A stretch of DNA of 64,000 nt from Elymus sibiricus (Eukaryota; Streptophyta; Magnoliopsida; Poales; Poaceae), in the NCBI GenBank assembly GCA_039707655.1, contig CM077676.1, positions 427,653,379 to 427,717,378 of the forward strand, in the 5' to 3' direction. The translations under genes were made by a program, and so were the position numbers. Positions 1-10,460 of this stretch are shown here, piece by piece; positions within the stretch are counted from its first letter, which is position 1; each line of letters opens with the position of its first letter. A model generated the notes under the pieces. That model was not told the origin of the DNA. It was given only the letters and a program-made list of their open reading frames with translations, and did not search any database.

Positions 1-171
1 GGGAGTGATATCATTATCCTTTGTCGGAACTTTATTCAGGACATGACATGATGTCAATATAGCCTCCCCCCACCATGCCTTGGATAAACCCGATGTATCT
101 AACATGGCATTAACCAAATCAGTTAGAGTACGGTTTTTCCGTTCGGTAACCTCGTTTGACTGGGGTGAATA
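1..171 (-). pseudogene. Copia pol fragment (integrase C-terminal region), end of an upstream repeat unit
   Basis: This stretch matches 6606-6776 with only three differences that I can see. It encodes, on the minus strand, the same integrase C-terminal segment of a Copia polyprotein (the [16 protein letters not shown] region). It stops abruptly at a GGG shared with the next segment, where sequence from an unrelated plus-strand Copia element begins. It is therefore the truncated end of another copy of the 5070-6789 fragment, most of which must lie left of the window. Confidence 0.85.
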
Positions 172-2285
172 GGGGTTATGCATTAGAGACAGCTGCATTC
201 ACTTTAAATAGGGCACCATCGAAATCCGTTGAGACGACACCATATGAACTTTGGTTTGGCAAGAAGCCAAAGCTGTCGTTTCTTAAAGTTTGGGGATGTG
301 ATGCTTATGTCAAAAAGCTTCAGCCTGAAAAGCTGGAACCCAAAGCGGAGAAATGCGTCTTCATAGGATACCCAAAAGAGACAGTTGGGTATACCTTCTA
401 CCTCAGATCCGAAGGCAAAGTGTTTGTCGCTAAAAACGGAACATTTCTTGAGAAAGAGTTTCTCTCGAAAGAATTGAGTGGGAGGAAGATAGAACTTGAT
501 GAGGTTGTTGAACCTTTACTTCAACCTGAAAGTAGCGCAGCGCAGAAAGATGTTTCTGTAGAGCCTACATCAGCTGAAGAGGAAGTTAATGATGATGATC
601 ATGAAGCTTTGGATCAAGTTGCTATCGAACCTCGTAGGTCGACAAGGACGCGTACTGCTCCTGAGTGGTACGACAACCCTGTCTTAGAGGTCATGTTGTT
701 AGACAACGATGAACCTACGAGCTATGGAGAAGCGATGATGGGCCCGGATTCCGAGAAGTGGTTAGAGGCCATGAAATCCGAGATGGGATCCATGTATGAA
801 AACAAAGTGTGGACTTTGGAAGTATTACCTGAAGGGCATAAGGCCATTCAGAACAAATGGATCTTTAAGAGGAAGACGGACGCGGACGGTAATGCCACCG
901 TCTATAAAGCTCGACTTGTGGCAAAGGGTTTTTCACAAGTTCAAGGAGTTGACTACGATGAGACCTTCTCACCCCTAGCGATGCTTAAGTCCGTCAGAAT
1001 CATGTTAGCAATAGCTGCCTTTTTCGATTATGAAATTTGGCAGATGGATGTCAAAACAGTGTTCCTTAACGGCTTCCTTAAGGAAGAGTTGTATATGATG
1101 CAACCAGAAGGTTTTGTCGATCCAGAGAATGCTGACAAAGTTTGCAAACTCCAGCGATCCATTTATGGACTGGTGCAAGCATCTCGGAGTTGGAATCTTC
1201 GCTTTGATGAGGTGATCAAAGCGTTCGAGTTTATACAAGTTTATGGAGAAGCTTGTATTTACAAGAAAGTGAGTGGGAGCTCTATAGCGTTTCTAATATT
1301 GTATGTGGATGACATATTACTGATTGGAAACAATATAGAAATGTTGGAAAAAGTGAAGGAATATTTGAACAAGAGTTTTTCAATGAAGGACCTAGGAGAA
1401 GCTGCTTTCATATTAGGCATCAAGATCTATAGAGATAGATCGAGACGCTTAATAGGACTTTCACAAAGCACATACCTTGACAAAGTTTTGAAGAAGTTCA
1501 AAATGGATCAGTCCAAGAAGGGGTTCTTGCCTGTATTGCAAGGTGTGAAGTTGAGTAAGACTCAATGCCCAGTGACTGCAGAAGATAGAGAAAAGATGAG
1601 TGTCGTCCCCTATGCCTCAGCCATAGGCTCTATCATGTATGCAATGCTGTGCACAAGACCCGATGTCAGCCTTGCCATAAGTATGGCCGGAAGGTTTCAA
1701 AGTGATCCAGAAATGGAACACTGGACGGCGGTCAAGAATATCCTGAAGTACCTGAAAAGGACTAAGGACATGTTTCTCGTTTATGTAGGTGATCAAGAGC
1801 TTGTCGTAAAGGGTTACGTCGATGCAAGCTTTGACACTGATCCGGATGACTCAAAGTCGCAAACCGGGTACGTATTTATTCTTAATGGGGGTGCGGTTAG
1901 CTGGTACAGTTCCAAGCAAAGCGTGGTAGCTGATTCTACATGCGTAGCAGAGTACATCGCTGCCTCGGAGGCGGCGAAGGAAGGTGTCTGGATGAAGGAG
2001 TTCATGACAGATCTTGGAGTAGTGCCTAGTGCGCTTAACCCAATGACTCTGTTTTGTGATAATACTGTTGCCATTGCTCTAGCCAAGGAACCAAGATTTC
2101 ACAAGAGGACAAGACACATAAAGCGATGTTTCAATTCCATCCGCGATTACATCAAGGAGGATGACATAAATATTTGCAAAGTACACACGGATCTGAATGT
2201 TGCAGATCCGATGACTAAACCTCTTCCAAGGGCTAAACATGAACGACACCAGAACTGCATGGGTGTTCGATTCATTACAATGTAA
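172..2285 (+). pseudogene. Copia (Angela/BARE-like) pol, 3' part: integrase end, reverse transcriptase, RNase H
   Basis: One open frame of about 700 codons covers the C-terminal part of a Ty1/copia polyprotein. It runs from the integrase tail (ALETAAFTLNRAP), through a linker rich in E and D, to the reverse transcriptase ([22 protein letters not shown], catalytic YVDDILLIGNN) and a C-terminal RNase H ending in ADPMTKPLPRAKHE. Gag, protease and the integrase catalytic core are absent because the left end is a rearrangement junction at 172-174; the ATG at 156 belongs to the neighbouring fragment and is not a native start. It is the diverged copy of 59220-61333, from which it differs at roughly 1-1.5% of positions. 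Where that copy has a TAG stop at 60200 this one has CAG. RNase H reads STCVAEY where the other copy has STCEAEY. It cannot be a full polyprotein. Confidence 0.9.
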
Positions 2286-2320
2286 ATCACATAGTGATGT
2301 GAACTAGATTATTGACTCTA

Positions 2321-2335
2321 GTGCAAGTGGGAGAC
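2321..2335 (+). promoter_or_regulatory. Polypurine tract of the Copia element
   Basis: AGTGCAAGTGGGAGAC lies immediately upstream of the LTR start TGTTGGAAATATGCCC. In the Angela/BARE group this purine-rich tract primes plus-strand DNA synthesis, and its abutment on the TG fixes the LTR boundary. The identical tract precedes the second copy at 61369-61383. Confidence 0.8.
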
Positions 2336-3480
2336 TGTTGGAAATATGCCCTAGAGGCAATGATAAATTAGTTATTATTATATTTCCTTGTTCATGATAA
2401 TCGTTTATTATCCATGCTATAATTGTATTGATTGGAAACTCAAATACATGTGTGGGTACATAGACAACACTATGTCCCTAGTAAGCCTCTAGTTGACTAG
2501 CTCGTTGATCAAAGATGGTTAAGGTTTCCTAGCCATTGACATGAGATGTCATTTGATAACGGGATCACATCATTAGGAGAATGATGTGATGGACAAGACC
2601 CAAACTACGAACGTAGCATATGATCGTGTCAGTTTATTGCTATTGTTTTCTGCATGTCAAGTATCTGTTCCTATGACCATGAGATCATGCAACTCCCTGA
2701 CATCGGAGGATTACCTTGTGTGTATCAAACGTCGCAACGTAACTGGATGACTATAAAGGTGCTCTACAGGTATCTCCGAGGGTGTCTGTTGGGTTGGCAT
2801 GGATCAAGACTGAGATTTGTTATTCCGTATGACGGAGAGGTATCTCAGGGCCCACTCGGTAATACAACATCACAATGAGCCTTGCAAGCAATATGACTAA
2901 AGTGTTAGCCACGAGATCTTGTATTACGGAACGAGTAAAGAGACTTGCCGGTAACGAGATTGAACTAGGTATAGAGATACCGACGATCGAATCTCGGGCA
3001 AGTAACATACCGAAGAACAAAGGGAATAGTATACGGGATTAACTGAATCCTTGACATAGAGGTTCGACCGATAAAGATCTTCGTAGAATATGAAGGAACC
3101 AATATGGGCATCCAGGTCCGGCTATTGGTTATTGATTGTAGAGGTGTCTCGGTCATGTCTACATAGTTCTCGAACCTGCAGGGTCTACACACTTAACGTT
3201 TGGTGACGATTAGTATAGTTGAGTTATTTTGTTGGTGACCGAAGGTTGTTCGGAGTCCCAGATAAGATCCCGGACATGACGAGGGTCTCCGGAAGAGTCC
3301 GGAGGTAAAGATTGATATATGTGATAATAGTGTTTTGATCTCCGGAAGGGTTCCGGAATTCACCAGAAGGGGTTCCGGGTGTTTACCGAAGTGTTCGGGT
3401 GCAGCAACACTTTATATGGGCCAAAGGGGTAAAGCCCACGAGGTATTGGAAAGTGCGAAAGGAAGTTTTGCTGCTGCCTT

Positions 3481-3606
3481 AAGCGGTACTACCATTGTAA
3501 GGCAGTACTACCGCGTAAGCGGTACTACCGCTTGTGTGATAGCGGTACTACCGCTCATGCGGTACTACCGCTCGTGAGCGGTACTACCGCTTGTGCGCGG
3601 TACTGC
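3481..3606 (+). repeat. Cluster of GCGGTACTACCGC palindromes in the LTR
   Basis: Six to seven copies of a 13-bp near-palindrome (GCGGTA-C-TACCGC) are spaced every 15-20 bp in U3, about 100-230 bp upstream of the TATA box. Each can fold into a short hairpin. The second LTR copy has the same cluster at about 62529-62650, with point changes breaking some arms. A regulatory or small-RNA role is speculation. Confidence 0.7.
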
Positions 3607-3711
3607 AGGGATCCGAGTTGGACTCTTTTCCTGCAGGCCAAACCGACCTTGTGCGGGCAAAACGGACCTGGAGGAGGCTTTTACTCCAAGTTTAGACCCC
3701 AAGGCTCAACA

Positions 3712-3720
3712 TATAAATAG
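3712..3720 (+). promoter_or_regulatory. TATA box of the Copia LTR
   Basis: TATAAATAG followed by AGGGGCAGGG is the usual TATA context in Triticeae Copia LTRs and would place the R region from about 3745. In this copy it lies in the 3' LTR and could drive read-out transcription into the gene-like flank at 4177-5060. Confidence 0.65.
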
Positions 3721-4176
3721 AGGGGCAGGGCTAGCACACGGGATACATTAAGATTTCCCAAGCCATGTGCCGGCAATCCTAACCCTCTAGTTCTTCCGTC
3801 ATAATCTCCGTAGTGCTTGGCGAAGCCCTGCAGAGATTCTTCCTCACCACCATCACCACGCCGTCGTGCTGCCGGAACTCATCTACTACTTCACCATCGC
3901 TCGCTGGATCGAGGAGGTGAAGGCGTCATCAAGCCGTACGTGTGTTGAACGCGGAGGTGCCGTCCGTTCGGCACTAGTTCGTGATCGGATCGAGGGACGA
4001 CTTGCGATTTGGATCGCGGAGACGTTCGACTACATCAACCGCGTTTCTTAATGCTTCCGCTTAGCGATCTACAAGGGTATGTAGATTCACTCTCCCTCTC
4101 GTAGATGCTCATCACCATGGATAGATCTTGTGTGTGCATAGGAAAATTTTTGTTTCCCATGCAACGTTCCCCAACA

Positions 4177-5060
4177 TGCTCTTCCTTCGCCGCCTCGAGC
4201 CGTTCGGCGACGCCATCTTCTCCAGCCGCCATCGTGTCCTGCACGGTGATGAGCTCCTTGTCCACCTCCTGGCACATGGCACCTCTTGGTGTGCGGGAAA
4301 AGCGCCTCGTCGAGCTCGAAGAAGTGATCCCACGCACTCCAGCGGCCGCTACGGGAGAGATGGCTGCGTTTGTGCGCCTGGTTGGAGCACCACGGCTCGA
4401 CGCCGGCCCACCTGGAGCTGCCGGCCTCTGCGCCGTGTCAAGCGGTCTTGCATGGCGGCAACCCACCGCGGCCCCACGTCCCCGAGCACCTCTGGCCATG
4501 GATCTGTGGGAGAGGACAAAAAACGTGTGGAATCGCTCGCCGGAGAAACGAAAAGAGACGGCGGAGGGGGGCAGATTGTGGCGGAGGAAGGCGGATAATA
4601 TTCATGACAGGAACCTTAAAACGCCCCCAACCCGTAGATATAGCAGCGGAGGGGGCAATTTGCGGGCCGTCTGTATATTTTTTACGGGCCAGAAGAATTA
4701 TACCGCACTTGTTCGGGCCTGAAAAAGACCAAAAGCTGTAAAACCGTCGGAAATATCGGGGCCGACGGTGATATAGCACATCTGCTAGCTCTTGTTTGCA
4801 GGTAACCCACGCGCGAGCTTCTCAGCCCGAACCGGATTAGCCGACGTCATATAAAACCTCGGAAACCCTAACTCCTCTGTCCCTATTCCTTCCAGCTCCG
4901 GGCGCTCCCATCCCCCCTCTACACCCCATGATCCACTTCTCTCAATCCCCAATTCTCCTCAGGATCCCCTCCTCGTCGAGCCTCGATCTGGCCGGCCGTA
5001 TCCTGCCATACAGTTTCCGAGAGTATTGCATCTCCAACGGAGTGGGTTAGTAAAGTCACT
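4177..5060. other. Gene-like flank with possible plus-strand promoter and 5' leader
   Basis: This non-LTR sequence adjoins the Copia 3' LTR and is duplicated at 63225-64000. The first 400 bp are GC-rich with long overlapping frames on both strands and no recognisable domain. Around 4851 TATAAAACC is followed by a pyrimidine-rich leader (GGAAACCCTAACTCCTCTGTCC) and further leader-like sequence, resembling a grass promoter and 5'UTR. A possible donor or exon end lies near 5018. Whatever followed was replaced by the minus-strand Copia fragment. It may be the broken 5' end of a host gene; I cannot name it. Confidence 0.4.
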
Positions 5061-5069
5061 CTCCTCGGC

Positions 5070-6789
5070 TCACCACTGGCTTGTTTCCCCAGGTCCTACT
5101 TCACGGGCTCTGGTATAGTGAAGTCCATAGTTCATAGTACCTTTCAGATAGCGCATAACTCTTTCAATAACACGCCAATGTACATCACCCGGTTTGGAAA
5201 TAAACCGCCTCAGTTTGCTCACAGCAAACGCGATGTCAGGCCTTGTTGCGCTCGCTAGATACATGAGTGAACCAATAATTTGAGAGTATTTCAATTGATC
5301 TTTAGCTGTGCCTTCGAACTTTCGAATCAGCACACTAGGATCATATGGTGTTTGAGATGGTTTGCAGACCGAATATCCAAAATGACTCAACACCTTCTCA
5401 ACATAATGGGATTGCAGAAGCGTAATACCACCCTCATCATCTCTCAGTAGCTTTATGTTCAAGATAACATCAGCCACACCAAGATCCTTCATCTCAAAGT
5501 TCTGAGATAAAAAGGACTTAACCTCCTCAATCACTTTGAGGCTGGTTCCAAATATCACTATGTCATCAACATACAAGCACAGTAGAACTCCTTCGCCCCC
5601 ACCATAGCGATAGTATACACATGTGTCAGCTTCATTAACAAAGAAGACAACAGATGTCAAAGTTGTATTAAATTTCTCATGCCACTGCTTAGGTGCTTCT
5701 CTCAGGCCATATAGAGATTTCAACAACTTACACACATTTCCTTCCTGACCATCTAACACAAAGCCATTAGGCTGTTGCATGTAGATTTCTTCCTTTAGCT
5801 CTCCGTTCAGGAATACCGTCTTAACATCCATCTGGTGTATGAGAAGACCATGTGAGGCTGCCAGCGAGAGTACTACTCGAATGGCGGTCAGTCTGGCCAC
5901 AGGTGAATAAGTGTCGAAGAAATCTTCTTCTTGTTTCTGGGCATAGCCCTTGGCCACAAGCCTAGCCTTGTACTTTTCAATCATACCATCGGGCCTAAGC
6001 TTCTTTTTGAACACCCACTTACATCCCAATGGTTTGCAACCATAGGGACGTTCAGTAATCTCCCAAGTCCCGTTAGCCATGATGGAATCCATCTGGCTAC
6101 GGACCGCATCCTTCCAGTAGTCAGCTTCTGGAGACGCATATGCTTCTGAAATAGAAGTGGGAGTATCATCCACAAGGTACACAAGGAAATCATCACCAAA
6201 GGTCTTTACAATCCTTTGTCTCTTGTCCCTACCAAGGGTTTCCTCGTCATCCTCCTCAGGATTTTCATCATGTGTTTGTTCATAATATTCCATAGGAATG
6301 GCAGGTTCAGGAGTCTCCTCAGATTCCTGTCTAGAAGTGCTTTGCATATCTCTCATAGGAAAAATATCCTCGAAGAATGTAGCATCCTTAGACTCCATAA
6401 TTGTACCGACCTTCTGGTCAGGTACCTCAGATTTCACTACTAGAAATCTATAGCCAACGCTATTCTTAGCGTAGACCAAATTAACGCAGTCCACGGTCTT
6501 TGGTCCAAGCTTACGCTTTTTGGGGATCGGCACGTTGACTTTCGCCAAACAGCCCCAAGTACGCAAGTACGAGAGTGTTGTTCTTCTCTTCGCCCATTTC
6601 TCATAGGGAGTGATCTCATTATCCTTTGTCGGAACTTTATTCAGGACATGACATGATGTCAATATAGCCTCCCCCCACCATGCCTTGGATAAACCCGATG
6701 TATCTAACATGGCATTAACCAAATCAGTTAGAGTACGGTTTTTCCGTTCGGTAACCCCTTTTGACTGGGGTGAATAGGGAGGCGTTCTC
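5070..6789 (-). pseudogene. Truncated Copia pol (integrase tail to reverse transcriptase/RNase H linker)
   Basis: An open minus-strand frame of about 570 codons encodes a second, different Copia lineage. It starts inside the integrase ([20 protein letters not shown]), continues through the WGCLAKV region and the reverse transcriptase ([26 protein letters not shown], catalytic [25 protein letters not shown]), and ends after [16 protein letters not shown] before the RNase H. At its upstream end the frame runs straight into the terminus of a gypsy LTR at 6790, which probably inserted there. No LTR, PBS or PPT belonging to it is visible. Its first 171 bp are repeated at the window start. Confidence 0.88.
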
Positions 6790-8281
6790 TGATGACCCAC
6801 AAGTATAGGGGATCAATCGTAGTCCTTTTGATAAGTAAGAGTGTCAAACCAACGAGGAGGAGAAGGAAATGATAAGAGGTTTTCAGCAAGGTATTCTCAG
6901 CAAGTATTGAAAGTAGCGGTAACAGATAGTTTTGATAGCAAGATAATTCGTAACAAGTAACATGTAACAACGGTAACAAAGGGTGCTGCAAGGTGGCCCA
7001 ATCCTTTTTATAGGAAAGGACAAGCCGGAACGAACTCGTATAATAAGCAAAGCGTTCTCGAGGACACAAGGGAATTTCATCTAGTCACTTTCATCATGTT
7101 TGTTTGATTCGCGTTCGCTACTTTGATAATTTGATATGTGGGTGGACCGGTGCTTGGGTGCTGTTCTTACTTGAACAAGCCTCCCACTTATGATTACCCC
7201 CTCTCGCAAGCATCCGCAACTACGAAAGAAGAATTAAGATAACTCTAACCATAGCATGAAACGTATGGATCCAAATCAGCCCCTTACGGAATAGCGCATA
7301 AACTAGGGTTTAAGCTTCTGTCACTCTAGCAACCCATCATCTAATTACTACTCCACAATTCCTTCCCTTAGGCCCAAAGATGGTGAAGTGTCATGTAGTC
7401 GACGTTCACACGACACCACTAAAGGAAGTAACAACATACATATCATCAAAATATCGAACGAATACCAAACTCACATGATTACTTATGACAAGACTTCTCC
7501 CATGTCCTCAAGAACAAAAGTAACTACTCACAAAACATGTTCATGTTCAAGATCAGAGGGGTATGGAATAGCATTAAGTATCTGAACATTTAATCTTCCA
7601 CCAAATAAACCAACTAGCATCAACTATAAGTTGTAATCAACACTACTAGCAGCCCACAGGTACCAATCTGAGGTTTTGAGACAAAGATTGAATACAAGAG
7701 ATGAACTAGGGTTTGAGATGAGATGGTGCTGGTGAAGATGTTGATGAAGATTGGTCCTCCCATGATGAGAGGATCATTGGTGATGTCGATGGCTTCGATT
7801 TCCCCCTCCTGGAGGGAAGTATCCCTGGCGGAATCGCTTCGCCGGAGAGCAAACTAGCTCCTGCCCTGGTTCCGCCTCGAGACGGTGGCGCTTCGTCCCA
7901 AAAGCCTCCTCTGTATTTTTTCTAGGGCAAATGGCTTCATATAACAGAGAGAGGGGGCCTGACGCCAGTTGTGGGCCCCATAAGGCACCAGGGCGCGCCC
8001 TACTACCTTGTGGGTCCCCTTTGGTATTTCTTCACTCCAGTATTTTTTTTATATTCAATAAAAAATCTCTGTGAAATTTCAGGTCAATTGGAGCTCTGTA
8101 CATTAGGTATCTCTGATGTGGCTATTTCATGTCCAGAATTCCAGCTGCCGGCATTCTCCCTCTTCATGTAAATCTTGCAAATTAAGAGAGAAAAGGCATA
8201 AGAATTGTATCATAAGGTGAAATAATGATCAAAAACATAATAAATAACAGTAGGAAATCATGATGCAAATTGGACGTATCA
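6790..8281 (-). repeat. Gypsy 3' LTR, Sabrina-like
   Basis: The plus strand reads TGATGACCCACAAGTATAGG at the left and TTGGACGTATCA at the right, so on the minus strand the LTR begins TGATACGTCC and ends in CA, a hallmark of the Sabrina-type gypsy LTR in wheat. Length is 1,492 bp. It contains the GC-rich gene-like segment typical of this family (about 7780-7900). The sequence right of 8281 is a polypurine tract and internal DNA, making this the 3' LTR of a minus-oriented element. The 5-bp flanks (TTCTC and ACTCC) do not match, as expected with internal sequence on the right. Small frames inside are not genes. Confidence 0.8.
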
Positions 8282-8821
8282 ACTCCCCCAAGCTTAGACC
8301 TCGCTTGCCCTCAAGCGAAAAGTCGAAATCGATAATCATGACCACAAGTTTAGAGAGAGAGAGAGACGTCGATAAAAATAAAATACGAACATGGAGCATC
8401 ATGATCTTTATTGTAACAGCAATATATCATCATAGAACTTCTCATGAAAAAGTAACAATTCATGCACAAGTTAAAGTATGAACCATAAACCAAATTGAAA
8501 ACTAACAAAATATGATCTCAGTCACTGAAGCAATTGCAATTCATCATATAATCAGGAAGAGTCTATGTAAGAGCTTTCTTTAGCAAGTTCACGTACTCAA
8601 CTATCATTTAGTCTTCTATGATTGCTGACACTCACGTCATACTTATGGAGCAAAAGTTTCAGTCAAACACATAGAAAGATAGGGGCTTATAATTTCGGCT
8701 CCCAACGTATGTACCTCAAGGGTAATGTCAACAATAATAACTCATGATCACCTACATTCAACTGGATATATATGCATGGATCAATCACCACCACATGATG
8801 TTTTCCAAAAGAGAAAATAAA
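8282..8821 (-). mobile_element. 3' internal remnant of the Sabrina-like gypsy element, with PPT
   Basis: Directly right of the LTR is ACTCCCCCAAGCTTAGACC, which on the minus strand is a polypurine tract (GCTTGGGGGAGT). The remaining 500 bp are the AT-rich untranslated stretch that precedes the PPT in this family. No coding domain remains. The element is cut off at the filler junction beginning at 8822. Confidence 0.7.
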
Positions 8822-8868
8822 AACTGGATATATATGCATGGATCAATCACCACCACTGGATATATATG
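8822..8868. other. Templated filler DNA at a break-repair junction
   Basis: A 35-bp block at 8760-8794 is repeated exactly at 8822-8856, and its first 12 bp (TGGATATATATG) are repeated again at 8857-8868, after which CACTA coding sequence starts. Short direct copies of adjacent sequence at a breakpoint are the mark of synthesis-dependent end joining. It joins the gypsy remnant to the truncated CACTA. Confidence 0.75.
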
Positions 8869-10460
8869 AGTCTCCCCTTCACCTGTAGGGTACTCAAGCT
8901 CCAGCCCCTCGAATCCGGTGGTAACTTCATCCACCCCGACAATAGCAAAGCCATCTGGAATCGGATTGCAATGGAAAGTTGCATCAGGTCTAGGAGGTAA
9001 GACATAGCCGACCGCCACCTTCAAGGTTAGGTTGATGCATTTTGCCATTAGCTCACAATGTTCCCTTTCCGTGATATCATCCACGGGGTAGCGAGGAGCC
9101 GTGATATCAGGCCGAACGAGCTCCATGGAAGCCACGCTGCTTTTCCGCTGAGATGGTGGGGTAGCAGCTTCGTGGGCAGTATCGAATGAAGGATCTTCGT
9201 GCTGCTGAGATGGTGCGCCGGTAGCTCGCTGACTGGTAAGTTCCTCTAGTTTCTTCTCCTGCAACTCTAATCTTTGTTCTACATTCTGCATTCGGTCTGC
9301 TTCCTCTTTCTTCTTTCTTCCTCGGCTTCTATAACCAGTGCTGTCGGGAAATCCATGCACCCACGGAACGGAGCCTGATGTGCCTCGTGTTCGTCCAGGG
9401 TGTTCAGGATTCCCGAGGGCGCGTGACAGCACGTCCTTCTCCCTGTCAGGATGGAACCTCCCTTCCTGCACGTCCTTGATTGCTTCCTGAATCTTTATGA
9501 CGGGTGTTTGAAGTTGTTCTTTCGTGTAAACACACTTCCCTGTTTCTGGGTCCAAAGTTCCCCCATGCCCGAAGAACCAAGTCCTTGCCCGTTCGGGCCA
9601 GTTCAATGTCGCTGGTTGGATCCCTTTAGCAGGCAGGTCGTTCTCAGCTTTGTCCCACGTAGGCCGGGCAACCTTGTAGCCACCTGACCCCGTAACATGG
9701 TGATACAGCTTCTTTGCAGCATTTAGCTTATTTGTCTGTGACCTGTTCTTAGCTTTCTCTGATTTCTTGTACGCCACAAATGCGGGCCAGTGATCTTTTA
9801 TCTTCGAATATTGACCGGTGAATTCTGGAGTCTCGTCTTTCTGGACAAACTGTTCGTTCAATCTTTTCTTCCAGTTCTTGAATTGTTCCGCCATCTTCCT
9901 AAGAGCCCATTTTTTGACTTTTCGCTGTATAACTGGGTTATTTGGATCCTCCTCGGGCGGTAGGCTGAAATTTATCATGAGCGAGTTCCAAAGCTGATCT
10001 TTGCATCTATCGTGGACATAAGAAACTCCATTGTAGGATGCTGATCGGGACGCTGTCCCTAACAACAACTCCGCACTGATGTATAAATCGGTCTTGGGTC
10101 CGCTTGGGAACAGTCGGTTTGCCATCTCGATCGACTTCTTCGATCGTGAACCTTTCATTCTCGCCCAACCTTTTCTTCGGGCCTCGTCTCCTTATAGAAG
10201 TTTGGCTCGATCCGGAGGGCTAAAAGAAGAAAGAAGCATTAATATATGTACATACAAAACAATTAATGCATCTAGTCAGCAGAGGCTTAATTAATATATA
10301 TACCTCGCCGGACTTTGCAACAGTTAAGGCTCCAACACTGGCGGAGCCATCATCTTCTCTTCCCTCACCATCGGAGTCGTTGAGAAACTGTGAGGTGATG
10401 ATATCATCATCTTCGTCGCGGATTATTTCCTCCAACACCTCTTCTTGTTCTAAGTCTCTG
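8869..10460 (-). pseudogene. CACTA TnpA-like (Ptta/En/Spm family) protein pseudogene
   Basis: Two minus-strand exons are visible. The upstream one (about 10460-10305) is acidic (EEIIRDEDDDIITSQFLND, SDGEGREDDG) and ends at a GTATAT donor. The downstream one begins after a pyrimidine tract at about 10220 with PSGSSQTSIRRRGPKKRLGE and reads ERFTIEEVDRDGKPTVPKRT until a frameshift near 10033. Homology then continues in another frame (GVSYVHDRCKDQLWNSLMI, PPEEDPNNPV), through the conserved GTLDPETGKCVY, a coiled-coil segment (MQNVEQRLELQEKKLEELTS), to GFEGLELEYPTGEGE. The protein is cut at the filler junction. These proteins bind CACTA subterminal repeats in related systems; this copy should be inactive. 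Confidence 0.8.

Larger units (their letters stand above)
2336..4176 (+). repeat. Copia 3' LTR (Angela/BARE-like), copy 1
   Basis: A 1,841-bp LTR begins TGTTGGAAATATGCCCTAGA and ends CGTTCCCCAACA. It has a TATA box at 3712-3720 and the typical late segment AATTTTTGTTTCCCATGCAA. It matches 61384-63224 in length and nearly in sequence, but both copies are followed by the same non-repetitive flank, so they derive from one insertion later duplicated. No matching 5' LTR is in the window. Short open frames inside it are not credible genes. Confidence 0.92.

Noticed and set aside
4035..4780. Several overlapping 60-200 codon frames on both strands
   Set aside because: GC-rich sequence gives long frames in all phases; frames cross the LTR/flank boundary and show no domain.
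6790..8281. Solo LTR
   Set aside because: The flanking 5-mers differ and a polypurine tract with internal sequence follows at 8282, so it is a truncated element.
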